Shown: positions 17,096-25,898, counted from the first letter of the stretch. The stretch: 64,000 nt of DNA from Actinomadura latina NBRC 106108 (GCF_001552195.1 NZ_BCQS01000033.1:50633-114632); one strand, 5' to 3'. Numbers and translations are program-made. Notes: generated by a model from the letters alone, not told the origin.

Positions 17096-17108
17096 GGCGC
17101 CCTCCAAT

Positions 17109-17165
17109 CTCTGTACGCAGTACGGATTTATCGTCGCGGGCCAATATAACGTACGTCGTACAGAG
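17109..17165. promoter_or_regulatory. Twin TetR operators between the ABC exporter and its TetR gene
   Basis: Two 16-base elements in inverted orientation, CTCTGTACGCAGTACG (17109-17124) and CGTACGTCGTACAGAG (17150-17165), match at 14 of 16 positions. Each contains a palindromic GTAC-N3-GTAC core (17113-17123 and 17151-17161), the cores 38 bases apart. Their place between divergent genes makes them the likely binding sites of the TetR encoded at 17190, repressing both directions. Confidence 0.7.
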
Positions 17166-17189
17166 TTTCATCCCTGAGAGGATCGGAGC

Positions 17190-17939
17190 GTGACCGAGTA
17201 CAGCGGGAGCGGCGACCCCAAGCGCAGCCTGGAGCTGCTGTGGGGCGTCCAGGAGCGGCCGAAGCGGGGGCCGAAGCCGCGGCTGACCGCCGCGGAGATC
17301 GTCCGGGCCGCGATCGCACTGGCCGACGCCGAGGGGCTGGACGCCCTGTCCATGCGCCGCATCGCCGACGAGCTGGGCGTCTCCCCCATGTCGATCTACA
17401 CCTACGTCCCCGGCAAGGCCGAGCTGATCGACGCCATGCTGGACCGCGCGTTCGGCGAGCTGACCCCGCCCGCGGACGAGACCTGGCGGGCGCGGCTGGA
17501 GCACATCGCGCGCGACAACTGGGCGCTGTTCCACCGGCACCCGTGGCTGCTGCAGATCACCACGGTGCGCCCGCCGATGGGCCCGAACCTGCTCGGCAAG
17601 TACGAGTACGAGCTGCGCGCCGTGGACGGCCTCGGCCTCACCGACCTGGAGATGGACTCGGTCGTCGCACTCGTCACCGGTTTCGCCGAGAGCGCCGCCC
17701 GCGTCTCGGTCAACGCGGCCGAGGCCGAGCGGCGCAGCGGCATGAGTGACGAGCAGTGGTGGGAGTCGGTCGCCCCCGTGCTGGACACGCTCGTGGACGA
17801 GGCCGACTACCCGCTCGGGACGCGCGTCGGCACCGCGGCCGGGCAGGAGTACAACGCCGCCGTCGCGCCCGGCCGCGCGTTCGAGTTCGGCCTCGCCCGC
17901 GTCCTGGACGGTATCGAGGTCCTGATCAGCTCCCGTTAG
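17190..17939 (+). CDS. TetR/AcrR-family repressor of the ABC exporter
   Basis: TetR-type repressor (249 aa). The DNA-binding domain sits unusually far in (residues about 30-80: LTAAEIVRAAIALADAEGLDALSMRRIADELGVSPMSIYTYV) after a 25-residue basic lead, as in regulators with a TetR_C-type ligand domain; the remainder is the helical ligand-binding core. GTG start at 17190. It is divergent from the DrrAB-like exporter, and the twin operators lie between them, so it presumably senses the exported compound and derepresses the pump. Its last 14 bases overlap the convergent helicase gene. Confidence 0.88.
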   Translation: MTEYSGSGDPKRSLELLWGVQERPKRGPKPRLTAAEIVRAAIALADAEGLDALSMRRIADELGVSPMSIYTYVPGKAELIDAMLDRAFGELTPPADETWRARLEHIARDNWALFHRHPWLLQITTVRPPMGPNLLGKYEYELRAVDGLGLTDLEMDSVVALVTGFAESAARVSVNAAEAERRSGMSDEQWWESVAPVLDTLVDEADYPLGTRVGTAAGQEYNAAVAPGRAFEFGLARVLDGIEVLISSR

Positions 17940-20592
17940 CGCGCTTGGTCCGCTTCGTCGGGACGGCGCTCGCCGGGTCCTCGGGCCAGGGGTGCTTCGG
18001 GTAGCGTCCGCGCAGCTCGGCCCGGACCGCCCTGTAGCCCTCCCGCCAGAACGAGGCCAGGTCGGCGGTGACGGCGGCGGGACGTCCCGCCGGCGACAGC
18101 AGGTGCACCACCAGCGGCACCCGCCCGCCCGCGAGCGGAGGCGCCGCGTCCCACCCGAACAGCTCCTGCACCTTCACCGCGAGGACGGGCCGCTCCCCCG
18201 AGTAGTCGACCCGGATCCGGGACCCGGACGGAACCTGGACCCGCTCCGGTGCGTACTCGTCCAGCCGCTTGGCCTGCTCCCACGCCAGCAGCCCGCGCAG
18301 CATCCCCGCCACATCGACGCGCGCGAGATCGGCGCGCCGCCGCGCGCCCGCCAGCCACTCCGGGGCCCGTTCCAGCAGCGCCGCGTCATCGACGGCCGGC
18401 CACGGCTCGCCGAGCGCCCCGTGCAGGAACGCCAGCCGCCGCCGCAGCGCGACGGCGCCCGGGGTCCAGGTGAGCAGCCCGAGCCCTTCGGCGCGCACGC
18501 CGTCCAGCAGCGCGGCCCGCACCAGATCGGGGCCGGGGTCGCGCAGCGGCCGGACGTCCACCTCGATCGCGCCGAGCCGCTCGACGCGCCGCGCTACCAC
18601 GTCCCCGTCCCGCCAGGCGACCTCCTCGGCCGTCTCCAGCAGCGGCGCCGCCGCGGCCCGCGCCACGTCCTCGTCGATCACCACGGCCTGCCGCACCCGC
18701 GCCGAGGCCGCCCCGGCAGGCCGATCGGCCTCCGCGATCACCAGCCACTCCGGCCGCGCCCCGGCCAGCGCCGACGCGTCCGCCAACACGGCCCCCGTCC
18801 CGGACGCCATCAGGTACCCGCTCCCCCGGCGGCGCGCCACCCGCTCCGGAAACGCCAGCGCCACCACGACCCCCGCCACCTGATCGTCCCCACGCCCGCG
18901 CCCCGAGCTCGCGCCGTTCGGCATCCCGCCCGGCCGGCCGCCACCACGCCGTGCACCGTCGCCGGGGACTGGTACTTCACCGCGGGCCTTCTCCGCTGCG
19001 GGCGGGGCGGTCACCGCGGGTGGGCGGGCGTCCGGACGCGAGGACGCCAGGGAGCGGCGGAGTCGTTCCGCCTCGTCGCGCCAGCGGGCGCTGTGGGCGT
19101 CGGCGGGGCGGTCCCGGCGGCGCAGGGCGCGCCAGGTGGCGGTCAGGTCGTCGCCCGCGGAGCGGGGCGGAGGCTCGGAGAGCAGCGCGACGATCTCGGA
19201 CGCGCTGCGGGGACCGACCTCCGGGGCACCGTCGATCAGGGCGCGGGCCAGGCGCGGGTGGAGGCCGACGCGGGCCAGGCGACGGCCCCGGTCGGTGACC
19301 TGGCCACCCTGGACGGCGCCGAGGGCGTGCAGGGTGGCTCGGGCGGCGTCCATCGCGGCGGGCGGCGGCGGGTCCGGAAGGGACAGGCCGGCCGCCTCGG
19401 GGTCGCCCCAGCAGGCCGCCTGGAGGGCGAAGCCGGTGAGGTCGGCCAGCTCGATCTCGGGACGGGGGCGGGCGGGGAGGCGGTCGTGCTCGGCCTGCGT
19501 CCAGCAGCGGTAGACGGTGCCGGGGGCCTCGCGTCCGGCGCGGCCGGCGCGCTGCTCGGCGGTGGCGCGGGACGCCCGGACGGTGGTGAGCGACCCGAGG
19601 CCGCGGGCGTGGTCGGTGCGGGGCTCGCGGGCGAGGCCGGAGTCCACGACCGCGCGGACGCCGGGCACCGTGAGGCTCGACTCGGCGACCGACGTGGCGA
19701 GGACGACCCGGCGGCGGGACCCGGGCGCGAGCACCGCGTCCTGCACGGCGCGGGGCGCCTGGCCGTGGATCTGCAGCACGTCGGCGGGCAGGCCGCCGAG
19801 GAGCCCGGCGACGCGGGCGATCTCCCCGACGCCCGGCAGGAAGCACAGCACGTCGCCGTCGCGTTCGGCCGCGGCGCGGCGGACGGTCGCGGCGACGTGC
19901 GCGAGGAACGCCGGGTCGACGCGCATGCCGTGCGGCGGCGGGACGGGCCGGGCCGGCGGCGCCCAGACCGTCTCGACCGGGTGCAGCGCCGCCTCGGTCT
20001 CCACGACGGGCGCGTCGCCGAGGAGCCGCGCCCAGGGGCCGGTGTCGGCGGTCGCGGACGCGGCGACCAGGCGCAGGTCCGGGCGGAGCGTGGCGCGGAC
20101 GTCGAGCAGGAACGCCAGCGCGGTGTCGGCGTCCAGGTGCCGCTCGTGGCACTCGTCCAGGATCACCGTGCCGACGCCGGCGAGTTCCGGGTCCGCTTGG
20201 AGTCGCTGGAGGACCACGCCCGTGGTGACGACGTCGACGCGGGTGCCGGGACGGTTCTCGCCCCGGACGGTGACGCCGATCCGGCCGCCGACGCGTTCGC
20301 CGAGGAGCCACGCCATCCGGCGGGCGGCGGCGCGGGCGGCGAGCCGGCGGGGCTCCAGGACGAGGACCTTCCCGGCGGCGGGCGGGCCGCCGAGGGCGAG
20401 CCCGGCGAGGGCGAGCGGGACGAGGGTGGTCTTCCCCGTGCCGGGCGGCGCCGCCAGCACCGCCGCGCCGCCGCCGTCCCCGCCGATGTGCCCGCCGATG
20501 TGCCCGCCGATGTGCCCGCCGATGTGCAGGGCCGCGCGCAGCGCGGGCACGGCGTGGCGGACGGGCAGGCTCTCGGCGGCGCTGAGGTGCAT
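17926..20592 (-). CDS. hrpB: ATP-dependent helicase HrpB
   Basis: DEAH-box helicase of the HrpB family (888 aa). Motif I is AAPPGTGKTT (near residue 48), motif II DECHERH, motif III SATAD, motif VI ASRATAEQRAGRAGR; the C-terminal HrpB domain contains RVQVPSGSRIRVDYSG and ends in HPWPEDP. It is a presumed RNA helicase whose actinobacterial role is not well defined. Unusual: the N-terminus before motif I contains a four-fold HIGG repeat coded by a 12-base tandem DNA repeat. Start ATG 20592. Convergent 14-base overlap with the TetR gene. Confidence 0.92.
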   Translation of the reverse strand: MHLSAAESLPVRHAVPALRAALHIGGHIGGHIGGHIGGDGGGAAVLAAPPGTGKTTLVPLALAGLALGGPPAAGKVLVLEPRRLAARAAARRMAWLLGERVGGRIGVTVRGENRPGTRVDVVTTGVVLQRLQADPELAGVGTVILDECHERHLDADTALAFLLDVRATLRPDLRLVAASATADTGPWARLLGDAPVVETEAALHPVETVWAPPARPVPPPHGMRVDPAFLAHVAATVRRAAAERDGDVLCFLPGVGEIARVAGLLGGLPADVLQIHGQAPRAVQDAVLAPGSRRRVVLATSVAESSLTVPGVRAVVDSGLAREPRTDHARGLGSLTTVRASRATAEQRAGRAGREAPGTVYRCWTQAEHDRLPARPRPEIELADLTGFALQAACWGDPEAAGLSLPDPPPPAAMDAARATLHALGAVQGGQVTDRGRRLARVGLHPRLARALIDGAPEVGPRSASEIVALLSEPPPRSAGDDLTATWRALRRRDRPADAHSARWRDEAERLRRSLASSRPDARPPAVTAPPAAEKARGEVPVPGDGARRGGGRPGGMPNGASSGRGRGDDQVAGVVVALAFPERVARRRGSGYLMASGTGAVLADASALAGARPEWLVIAEADRPAGAASARVRQAVVIDEDVARAAAAPLLETAEEVAWRDGDVVARRVERLGAIEVDVRPLRDPGPDLVRAALLDGVRAEGLGLLTWTPGAVALRRRLAFLHGALGEPWPAVDDAALLERAPEWLAGARRRADLARVDVAGMLRGLLAWEQAKRLDEYAPERVQVPSGSRIRVDYSGERPVLAVKVQELFGWDAAPPLAGGRVPLVVHLLSPAGRPAAVTADLASFWREGYRAVRAELRGRYPKHPWPEDPASAVPTKRTKRANGS
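20485..20528. repeat. 12-base tandem repeat inside hrpB
   Basis: GATGTGCCCGCC repeated about 3.6 times in register with the reading frame, giving (HIGG)4 just before the Walker A motif. Copies are essentially identical, which suggests recent slippage expansion. Confidence 0.85.
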
Positions 20593-20642
20593 CGCCCCAG
20601 TCTGCCGGGCACTTCCGCGGGCGCGAAATCCATTGCACTGAA

Positions 20643-20683
20643 AAAGGCTCTGTTTGTTGCGATGGAAGTTGCATCGAGCCTTT
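20643..20683. other. AT-rich inverted repeat between hrpB and the NERD gene
   Basis: AAAGGCT (20643-20649) pairs with AGCCTTT (20677-20683), and inside it CGATG (20660-20664) with CATCG (20672-20676). It lies in an unusually AT-rich patch of the 287-base divergent gap. It could be an operator, a leader hairpin or a small RNA; nothing in the sequence identifies it further. Confidence 0.35.
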
Positions 20684-20879
20684 CATGCATTCACCCCGGG
20701 GATGTTCCGGATTCTTCCCGGAACCGGCGCCGCCAACCCTGTCGAAAGGGCAGGTGAGCAATGATTTCAAGTCCGGGAGTCACTTGGAAGTTTGATTTAA
20801 GTCACCTTCCGAACGGTAGCGGCAATGCCTTGGGTATCCGCATACTGATGGCGTCATCGCAGGTGCTGGGAGGTTCGGC

Positions 20880-21647
20880 ATGTTCGGCAGCTCCATCTAC
20901 CTCAGAGACAGGACCGCGTTCACCGGCGGTTCCCCGCAGGCGGTCTACGAGGAGCTCTGGCAGCGTGGCCGAAAAGGGAGATTGCGGACCCGCGCATTTC
21001 TCGCGACGGCGACGCTCATACTGTGCGGACTGCTCGTCAACGCTGTTTTCGGAATCATGATGGGCGTTCTGGTGGCGGCAGCGGACGTTTTCGTCCATTG
21101 GCGCGTCTACCACTCGACGCGGGTGTGGCGGCTCGGGCTGCGCGGCGAGGAGCGCACGGACCGGCTGCTGCGCTACACGCTGGAGCGGCACGGCCACCGG
21201 GTGCTGCACGCGCGGACGGTCCCCGGGCACGGCTCCGCCGACGAGCTGGTGATCGGGCCGGGCGGGGTCTGGCTGATCCACAACGAGGCGTGGCATCCCG
21301 ACGCGGAGATCTCCCACCACGGCGGCAGGCTGTTCATCGACGGCCGCACCCAGTCCAAGCTGGTGGCGGCGGTGACCGGGCGGGCCGAGGCCGCCGCCCT
21401 GGAGATCTCCCGCGTCGCCGAGGTGCCGGTGCAGGTGACGCCGGTGCTCGCCGTGCACGGCGGCGGGCTCGTCCGCACGCCGTTCGCCGCGGACGGCATC
21501 GTGTTCGCGCCGCCGCTGAAGCTGATCCGCTGGATGCGCCGCAACCCGACCGCCGACCTATCGGCGGACGAGGTGGAGGCCGTCACGCGGGCGGCCGTGC
21601 GCGCCCTGCCGATCGGCGGCCGCTCATCGCTGTCTGCCGCGGCATGA
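20880..21647 (+). CDS. NERD-domain membrane protein
   Basis: Protein of 255 aa: a short cytoplasmic lead, a hydrophobic hairpin (FLATATLILCGLLVNAVFGIMMGVLVAAADVF, residues about 40-71), then a nuclease-related NERD domain (GEERTDRLLRYTLERHGHRVLHARTVPGHGSADELVIGPGGVWLIHNE..., lysine in QSKLVAAVTG). NERD domains are distant relatives of restriction-type nucleases; several active-site-like positions (E of GEE, D of ADELVIGP) are kept. ATG 20880 has GGGAGG six bases upstream. A role in DNA/RNA processing is only inferred from the fold. Confidence 0.75.
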   Translation: MFGSSIYLRDRTAFTGGSPQAVYEELWQRGRKGRLRTRAFLATATLILCGLLVNAVFGIMMGVLVAAADVFVHWRVYHSTRVWRLGLRGEERTDRLLRYTLERHGHRVLHARTVPGHGSADELVIGPGGVWLIHNEAWHPDAEISHHGGRLFIDGRTQSKLVAAVTGRAEAAALEISRVAEVPVQVTPVLAVHGGGLVRTPFAADGIVFAPPLKLIRWMRRNPTADLSADEVEAVTRAAVRALPIGGRSSLSAAA

Positions 21648-21673
21648 CCAGGGGACACCTGTGGCCGGAGGGC

Positions 21674-22198
21674 TCACACGCCGCCGCTCACAGGGCGCCC
21701 ACCGCCCGCGCCGGTCCCGCCGGCCGCGCGGGCGGTGCGGCGCAGCCACAGCAGTCCGACGACCGGCAGCACCAGCGGGACGAAGCCGTAACCCCGCCCG
21801 TACCCGGACCAGACGGTCTCATCGGGGAACGCCGCGGAGTCCGCGATGCTGAGCGTGCCCACGATCAGCACCCCGGCCAGCTCGGTCGAGCAGGCGGCGA
21901 CGGCGACCCGGAACGACGTCCGGCCGCCGCGGGCCAGCGCGACCGTCGCCAGGACGTAGACGGCCGCGGCGAGCGCCGACAGCACGTAGGCGAGCGGCGC
22001 CTCGGAGTACCTGGTGGCGATCTGCACCGCCGCCCGCGCACCGGCCGCGAGCGCGAAGATCGCGTAGACGGCGACCAGCAGCCGTCCCGGCCCCGTCGCG
22101 GTGCCGGGGCGGGTCCCGCCGCCCGTGCGGGCGACGGCGCCGGCGCGGGCGCCCTCGCCCGCGCGGGCCTCGGGCCGGACGTGCTCGGATTCAGACAC
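21674..22198 (-). CDS. Small integral membrane protein (four TM)
   Basis: Membrane protein of 174 aa. A disordered Ala/Gly/Arg/Thr-rich N-terminus (~38 residues) is followed by four hydrophobic segments: LLVAVYAIFALAAGARAAV, PLAYVLSALAAAVYVLATVAL, VAVAACSTELAGVLIVGTL and GFVPLVLPVVGLLWL. A conserved type found in pairs in actinobacteria; function unknown. The GTG at 22198 overlaps the end of the upstream gene by eight bases, so the two membrane proteins are co-translated. Confidence 0.7.
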   Translation of the reverse strand: MSESEHVRPEARAGEGARAGAVARTGGGTRPGTATGPGRLLVAVYAIFALAAGARAAVQIATRYSEAPLAYVLSALAAAVYVLATVALARGGRTSFRVAVAACSTELAGVLIVGTLSIADSAAFPDETVWSGYGRGYGFVPLVLPVVGLLWLRRTARAAGGTGAGGGRPVSGGV

Positions 22199-22556
22199 CG
22201 GTACCGCTCCACAACTGGTTCATCCGGACGACCATGACGGCGACGGCCACCCCGGCGATGACGATCACGCCGGACCCCCACCGGGTGCGCTCCAGCAGCC
22301 CCCACCCGGCGCCCGCGGCCGGGACGAGCAGGGACGCGAGCAGGTAGCCGACGAAGGTGGCGGACCCGTCCGGCCCCTCGCCGCCGGACAGCTTGACGAA
22401 CCCGGTGACGACCTGCGCGATCAGCAGCGCCTCCAGGACGCCGAGCGCGATCAGGTGCCCGAGGTCCATCGCCCGGTTGCGCAGCGCCGCCACCAGCGCG
22501 TAGGCGGCGGTCAGCAGCGCCACCGCGATGATCACGGTGCTCAGGACGTCCGTCAC
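22191..22556 (-). CDS. Small integral membrane protein (four TM), leaderless
   Basis: Membrane protein of 121 aa with hydrophobic segments VLSTVIIAVALLTAAYALVAAL, LIALGVLEALLIAQVVTGFV, FVGYLLASLLVPAAGAGWGLL and GVIVIAGVAVAVMVV. The frame is open to 22727, but the GTG at 22556 has a TACTCT -10 box seven bases upstream (22564-22569 on the opposite strand), indicating a leaderless start there. It overlaps the next membrane gene; partner subunits are likely. Function unknown. Confidence 0.7.
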   Translation of the reverse strand: MTDVLSTVIIAVALLTAAYALVAALRNRAMDLGHLIALGVLEALLIAQVVTGFVKLSGGEGPDGSATFVGYLLASLLVPAAGAGWGLLERTRWGSGVIVIAGVAVAVMVVRMNQLWSGTGV

Positions 22557-22665
22557 GGCACCGAGAGTACTACCGCGTGTAGAGCACGGCCGCATCGCGC
22601 CGGCCCGCGCCGGCCCCCACCGGCCCGCACCGGAGGGGGACGCGGCGCCGAGCGGGCATGGCAGC

Positions 22666-23376
22666 ATGGCGGGCGTGAGATCGCTGCAGTGGCTGAACCT
22701 GACCCGGCACGGTGAGAGCACCGGCAACCTCGCCTACCAGGCGGTGCGCGGAACCGACGCCGAGGAGGCCGGCATCCCCGAGCGCGACGCCGACGTCCCG
22801 CTGACGGACGCCGGCCGCGCCCAGGCGGCGACGCTCGGCCGCCTCCTCGCGGCACTCCCGGCGGACGAGCGCCCGACGCACGTCGTCGCCTCCCCCTACC
22901 TGCGCACCGTCGACACCGCCGAGATCGCGCTCGCACAGGTCCCCTACGCCGCCCGCGGCGGCCTGACCCTGCGCGTGGACGAGCGGCTCCGCGACCGCGA
23001 GCAGGGCGCCCTGCAGGGCCTCACATCGCTCGGCGTCAAGCGCCGGTTCCCCGACGAGGCGGCCCGGCTGCACCAGCTCGGCAAGTTCTACTACCGCCCG
23101 CCCGGCGGGGAGTCGTGGGCCGACCTCGCGCTGCGGCTGCGCAGCTTCTACCGCGACCTGGAGGCGGACGCCCCCGGCGGCCGGGTCCTCGTCGTCACGC
23201 ACGACGCGATCATCGTCATGACCCGCTACCTGGTGGAGGACCTCACCGAGAAGGACGTCATGGACATCGAGCGGGTGCCGGTCGCCAACGCCTCGCTCAC
23301 CCGCTGGCGGAGCGACGGCTCCGGGCTCCAGGCCGTCTGCTACAACGACTGCTCCCACTTCACGGCTCGCCGTTGA
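22666..23376 (+). CDS. Histidine phosphatase family protein
   Basis: Phosphoglycerate-mutase-like histidine phosphatase (236 aa): the catalytic LTRHGES motif near residue 16, the second-half motif VVASPYLRTVDTAE, and the C-terminal catalytic His in VLVVTHDAIIV. Such enzymes remove phosphate from small molecules or proteins. ATG 22666 is chosen because homology begins at once; the GTG at 22675 is equally possible. Ends with a 17-base convergent overlap with the GAF regulator gene. Confidence 0.85.
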   Translation: MAGVRSLQWLNLTRHGESTGNLAYQAVRGTDAEEAGIPERDADVPLTDAGRAQAATLGRLLAALPADERPTHVVASPYLRTVDTAEIALAQVPYAARGGLTLRVDERLRDREQGALQGLTSLGVKRRFPDEAARLHQLGKFYYRPPGGESWADLALRLRSFYRDLEADAPGGRVLVVTHDAIIVMTRYLVEDLTEKDVMDIERVPVANASLTRWRSDGSGLQAVCYNDCSHFTARR

Positions 23377-24784
23377 GCAGGCGGTCGCTGCGGGAGGCGA
23401 CGGCGGCCCGCCGCGGGTCGCCCGCCGGCAGGACGGCGCGCAGCCGTTCGAGGGCCTCCAGGTCGGTGCGGCCCGGCTCGGTCTGCGCGTAGGCCCACAG
23501 CGCGTCCGCGCCGCCCCGGTCGAGGGCCTGCCGCCGCACCCGCACCGCCAGCTCGTCGCGTTCCGCGCGGATCGCGGGCGCGTCGGAGCGGGGCAGCAGC
23601 TCGCCCCCGTACAGCCGCACCGCGCCGGGGACGTCGCCGTCGTCCAGCATCCGCCGGACGGTGAGGAAGTCGGCCTCGACCGCGCAGCCGAGCCGGTAGG
23701 GGCGGGCGTGGACGATGCCGCCGAGCTGCTGGCGGAGCCGGTGGATCTCGGGGCGGACGGTCCCGGGGCTGCCGTCGTCGCCGTACAGGTACAGCGAGAG
23801 CCGGTCGCCGCTCAGCCCGCGCGGGTGCAGGGCGAGCAGCGCGAGGATCTCGGCGTGCCGCAGCGTCAGGTCGAACCGCCGGCCGTCCAGCAGCGCGTGC
23901 GGCTGCCCGTCGCCGAGCAGCGACAGCGTCAGCAGCGGACCGTCCGCCCGGCCGGGCCGCTCCGGCGAGCCGGCCGCCACCCGGCCGGTGGTCCGCAGGA
24001 GGAACGCCTCGCCGAGCGGCTCGGCGACGGCGACGCGGCCGTCCGGCAGCGCGAGCGCCCCGCCGGGCTCGGGGGCGGGCACCCGGCGGCCGCGCAGCCC
24101 GGGCGCGCCCGCCGCGAGGATCCGGCCGGTGGCGGTGACGAGCAGCCCCGCCTCGCCGAGCCCGCGCAGGTGGGGCAGGAGCCGCTCGCGCATCCGCTCG
24201 TCCCGCGCCAGCATCTCGTTCTCCAGCCGCGACTCGGCCAGCCGCGCGGCGGCGGCGACCAGCGCCACCGTCGCCGGATGCAGCGCCGCCGCGGACGCGC
24301 TGACGTCGATGCAGCCGACGACCCGCGCCGAGTCGGGGTCGATGATCGGCGCGCCGGCGCACGACCAGCGGTGCAGGACGCGCGCGACGTGCTCGGCGGC
24401 GTAGACGTACTCGGGCCGGCCGGTGGCGAGCGCGGTGCCGATCCCGTTGGTGCCGACGGCGTCCTCCGACCAGCGGAAACCCTCGGCCAACCCGATCGCG
24501 TCGGCGGCGCGGCGGGCGGCGGGCGGGCCCTGCGTCCACAGCACGTGCCCGGCCGCGTCGGTGATCACCATCAGGTGCTCGGTCTCGTCGGCGACCCCGC
24601 GCAGCAGCGCCTCCAGCATCGGCAGATGCGGCCGGAGCGGGTGGGCGGCGCGGGCGGCGGCGATCGAGTCCCGCTCGAACGCCAGCGGGGCCGACGCGAG
24701 CGCGGCGTCGACGCCGGCGTCCCGGGAGCGCCGCCAGGATGCGGAGATGGGCGGACGGACGGCCACCGGATCGTGCACAACCAT
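23360..24784 (-). CDS. GAF-domain transcriptional regulator
   Basis: Regulator of 474 aa. The N-terminal ~180 residues form an AcoR-like GAF sensor (ISASWRRSRDAGVD, GFRWSEDAVGTNGIGTALATGRPEYVYAAEHV, HRWSCAGAPIIDPDSARVVGCIDVS). The C-terminal half lacks the sigma54-activator ATPase and instead has a winged-helix-like segment (RHAEILALLALHPRGLSGDRLSLYLYGDDGSPGTVRPEIHRLRQQLG) followed by a helical tail. In actinobacteria this class often sits near aldehyde or alcohol dehydrogenases, but none is adjacent here. ATG 24784 has GGAAAGGA upstream. Target genes unknown. Confidence 0.75.
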   Translation of the reverse strand: MVVHDPVAVRPPISASWRRSRDAGVDAALASAPLAFERDSIAAARAAHPLRPHLPMLEALLRGVADETEHLMVITDAAGHVLWTQGPPAARRAADAIGLAEGFRWSEDAVGTNGIGTALATGRPEYVYAAEHVARVLHRWSCAGAPIIDPDSARVVGCIDVSASAAALHPATVALVAAAARLAESRLENEMLARDERMRERLLPHLRGLGEAGLLVTATGRILAAGAPGLRGRRVPAPEPGGALALPDGRVAVAEPLGEAFLLRTTGRVAAGSPERPGRADGPLLTLSLLGDGQPHALLDGRRFDLTLRHAEILALLALHPRGLSGDRLSLYLYGDDGSPGTVRPEIHRLRQQLGGIVHARPYRLGCAVEADFLTVRRMLDDGDVPGAVRLYGGELLPRSDAPAIRAERDELAVRVRRQALDRGGADALWAYAQTEPGRTDLEALERLRAVLPAGDPRRAAVASRSDRLLNGEP

Positions 24785-25079
24785 CAGTCCTTTCCCCCGG
24801 AGAGAACCTCGGCCCGTCTGAGGATCGGCCCATCGGCGGGTTCCGCGCAACCGATTCCACCGATCCCGCACGGCCGGATCAGGACACGTTCCGTGATCAC
24901 CTGATCGCAACGTGCATGCAACCTGCGGACGCATACCGTGACGGCGGCTGGGAGACGAAGGGCCATCCTGTGGGTCCCGCCGTCCCGTTGCGCATCCGGG
25001 GGGAATGCGCGCGGGGCGGCGGGCCGGAAACCCACCGGGCACGGGGCGCTCCCGGCCTTACGGGGAGGACGAACACCGC
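24785..25079. other. Intergenic region upstream of the GAF regulator
   Basis: About 295 bases before a possible small gene, 550 bases to the next secure gene. It includes TGATCACCTGATCGCAACG near 24894-24912 and a TGCATGCA palindrome at 24913-24920, possible regulator sites for the leftward gene. No RNA gene or repeat array was recognised. Confidence 0.3.
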
Positions 25080-25250
25080 ATGCTCTGCCTGACCTGTCAC
25101 CGTGTCCGCCCGGCGCTCAGCCAGGCCGACTACACCACCGAACGCGCCTCGCTCATCGTGAGCAGGGGCCTCTGCGCATGCAGCCCGCCACCTGCGGCCC
25201 GGACGCGGCGCCCGCCCGCCGTCCGAAAACGGGCCCGCTCCCCGAAATAA
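25080..25250 (+). CDS. Possible small Cys-containing protein
   Basis: Candidate 56-residue protein starting MLCLTCHRVRP, with a CxxC pair at the N-terminus and CAC near residue 32; the second half is Arg/Pro-rich. GGGGAGG lies 11 bases upstream of the ATG. The first ~36 residues (through SLIVSRGLCAC) look like a compact metal-binding unit, but there is no recognised family and no conserved context, so this could be a chance ORF in GC-rich DNA. Confidence 0.3.
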   Translation: MLCLTCHRVRPALSQADYTTERASLIVSRGLCACSPPPAARTRRPPAVRKRARSPK

Positions 25251-25334
25251 ACATCTTGGTTCACAAAATCTTCACGGCCGGTTCGCCTAGAGTTTAAGGA
25301 GAATCCATACGAACCGGCCCCTGGAGGGAGCGCC

Positions 25335-25898
25335 ATGACCGTGATCCCGGGTCTCGTCCGCCGCGCCGCCGCCGAGGCGGAGCGCCATCTGCGCGAGGGC
25401 ATCGGCGTCCTCGTCAAGGTGGGACGAGATCTGGAACGGTCTGCGGAGCTGGGGCGGCTGCTGCCCTCCTACGTCGAGCGCGTGGAGATCCTGGAGCAGG
25501 CCGTCCAGGACCAGGACGCCGAGCTGCGCACCATCCGCACCGAGCTGGACTCCCTCGTCGGGCAGCTCAACGACCGGCTGCTGCCGCGCATCGACGAGCG
25601 GATGGACGACACCGAGCGCGACCTGGCCGCCGTCGCGACCAGCCTGATCCGCACCGGCCGCGACACCGCCGGCAACCGCACCCGGCTGGAGGCCGCCGAG
25701 CGCCGCATCGGCGACCTGCGGACCAAGGTCGCCCAGCTCGAGCAGCGCACCGGGCTGTGGCGGGACCTGCAGTCCACCGTGGCCCGGTTCGGCGACGACC
25801 TCGACGCCATGCGCGCCCGGATCGCGCTGCGCGCCGCCGAGCCCCCGGCCGACGCCTCGCCCGCCTCGGTGCAGAACATCACCGACCGCCCGGCCTAG
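25335..25898 (+). CDS. Coiled-coil hypothetical protein
   Basis: Protein of 187 aa, almost entirely alpha-helical with heptad patterning from about residue 45 to 165 (YVERVEILEQAVQDQDAEL..., TRLEAAERRIGDLRTKVAQLEQRT). No signal peptide or membrane segment, so it is probably a cytoplasmic coiled-coil or scaffold protein. The ATG follows GGAGGGAG six to eight bases upstream. The upstream 70 bases are AT-rich (TTCACAAAATC, TAGAGTTTAAGG), consistent with its own promoter. The threonine aldolase gene follows 37 bases on. Function unknown. Confidence 0.75.
   Translation: MTVIPGLVRRAAAEAERHLREGIGVLVKVGRDLERSAELGRLLPSYVERVEILEQAVQDQDAELRTIRTELDSLVGQLNDRLLPRIDERMDDTERDLAAVATSLIRTGRDTAGNRTRLEAAERRIGDLRTKVAQLEQRTGLWRDLQSTVARFGDDLDAMRARIALRAAEPPADASPASVQNITDRPA

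Noticed and set aside
20761..20879. Small open frame starting ATGATTTCAAGT with a GCAGGTGAG site before the NERD gene
   Set aside because: It runs out of frame into the NERD gene after ~38 codons, has no family resemblance, and the NERD gene has its own good ribosome-binding site.
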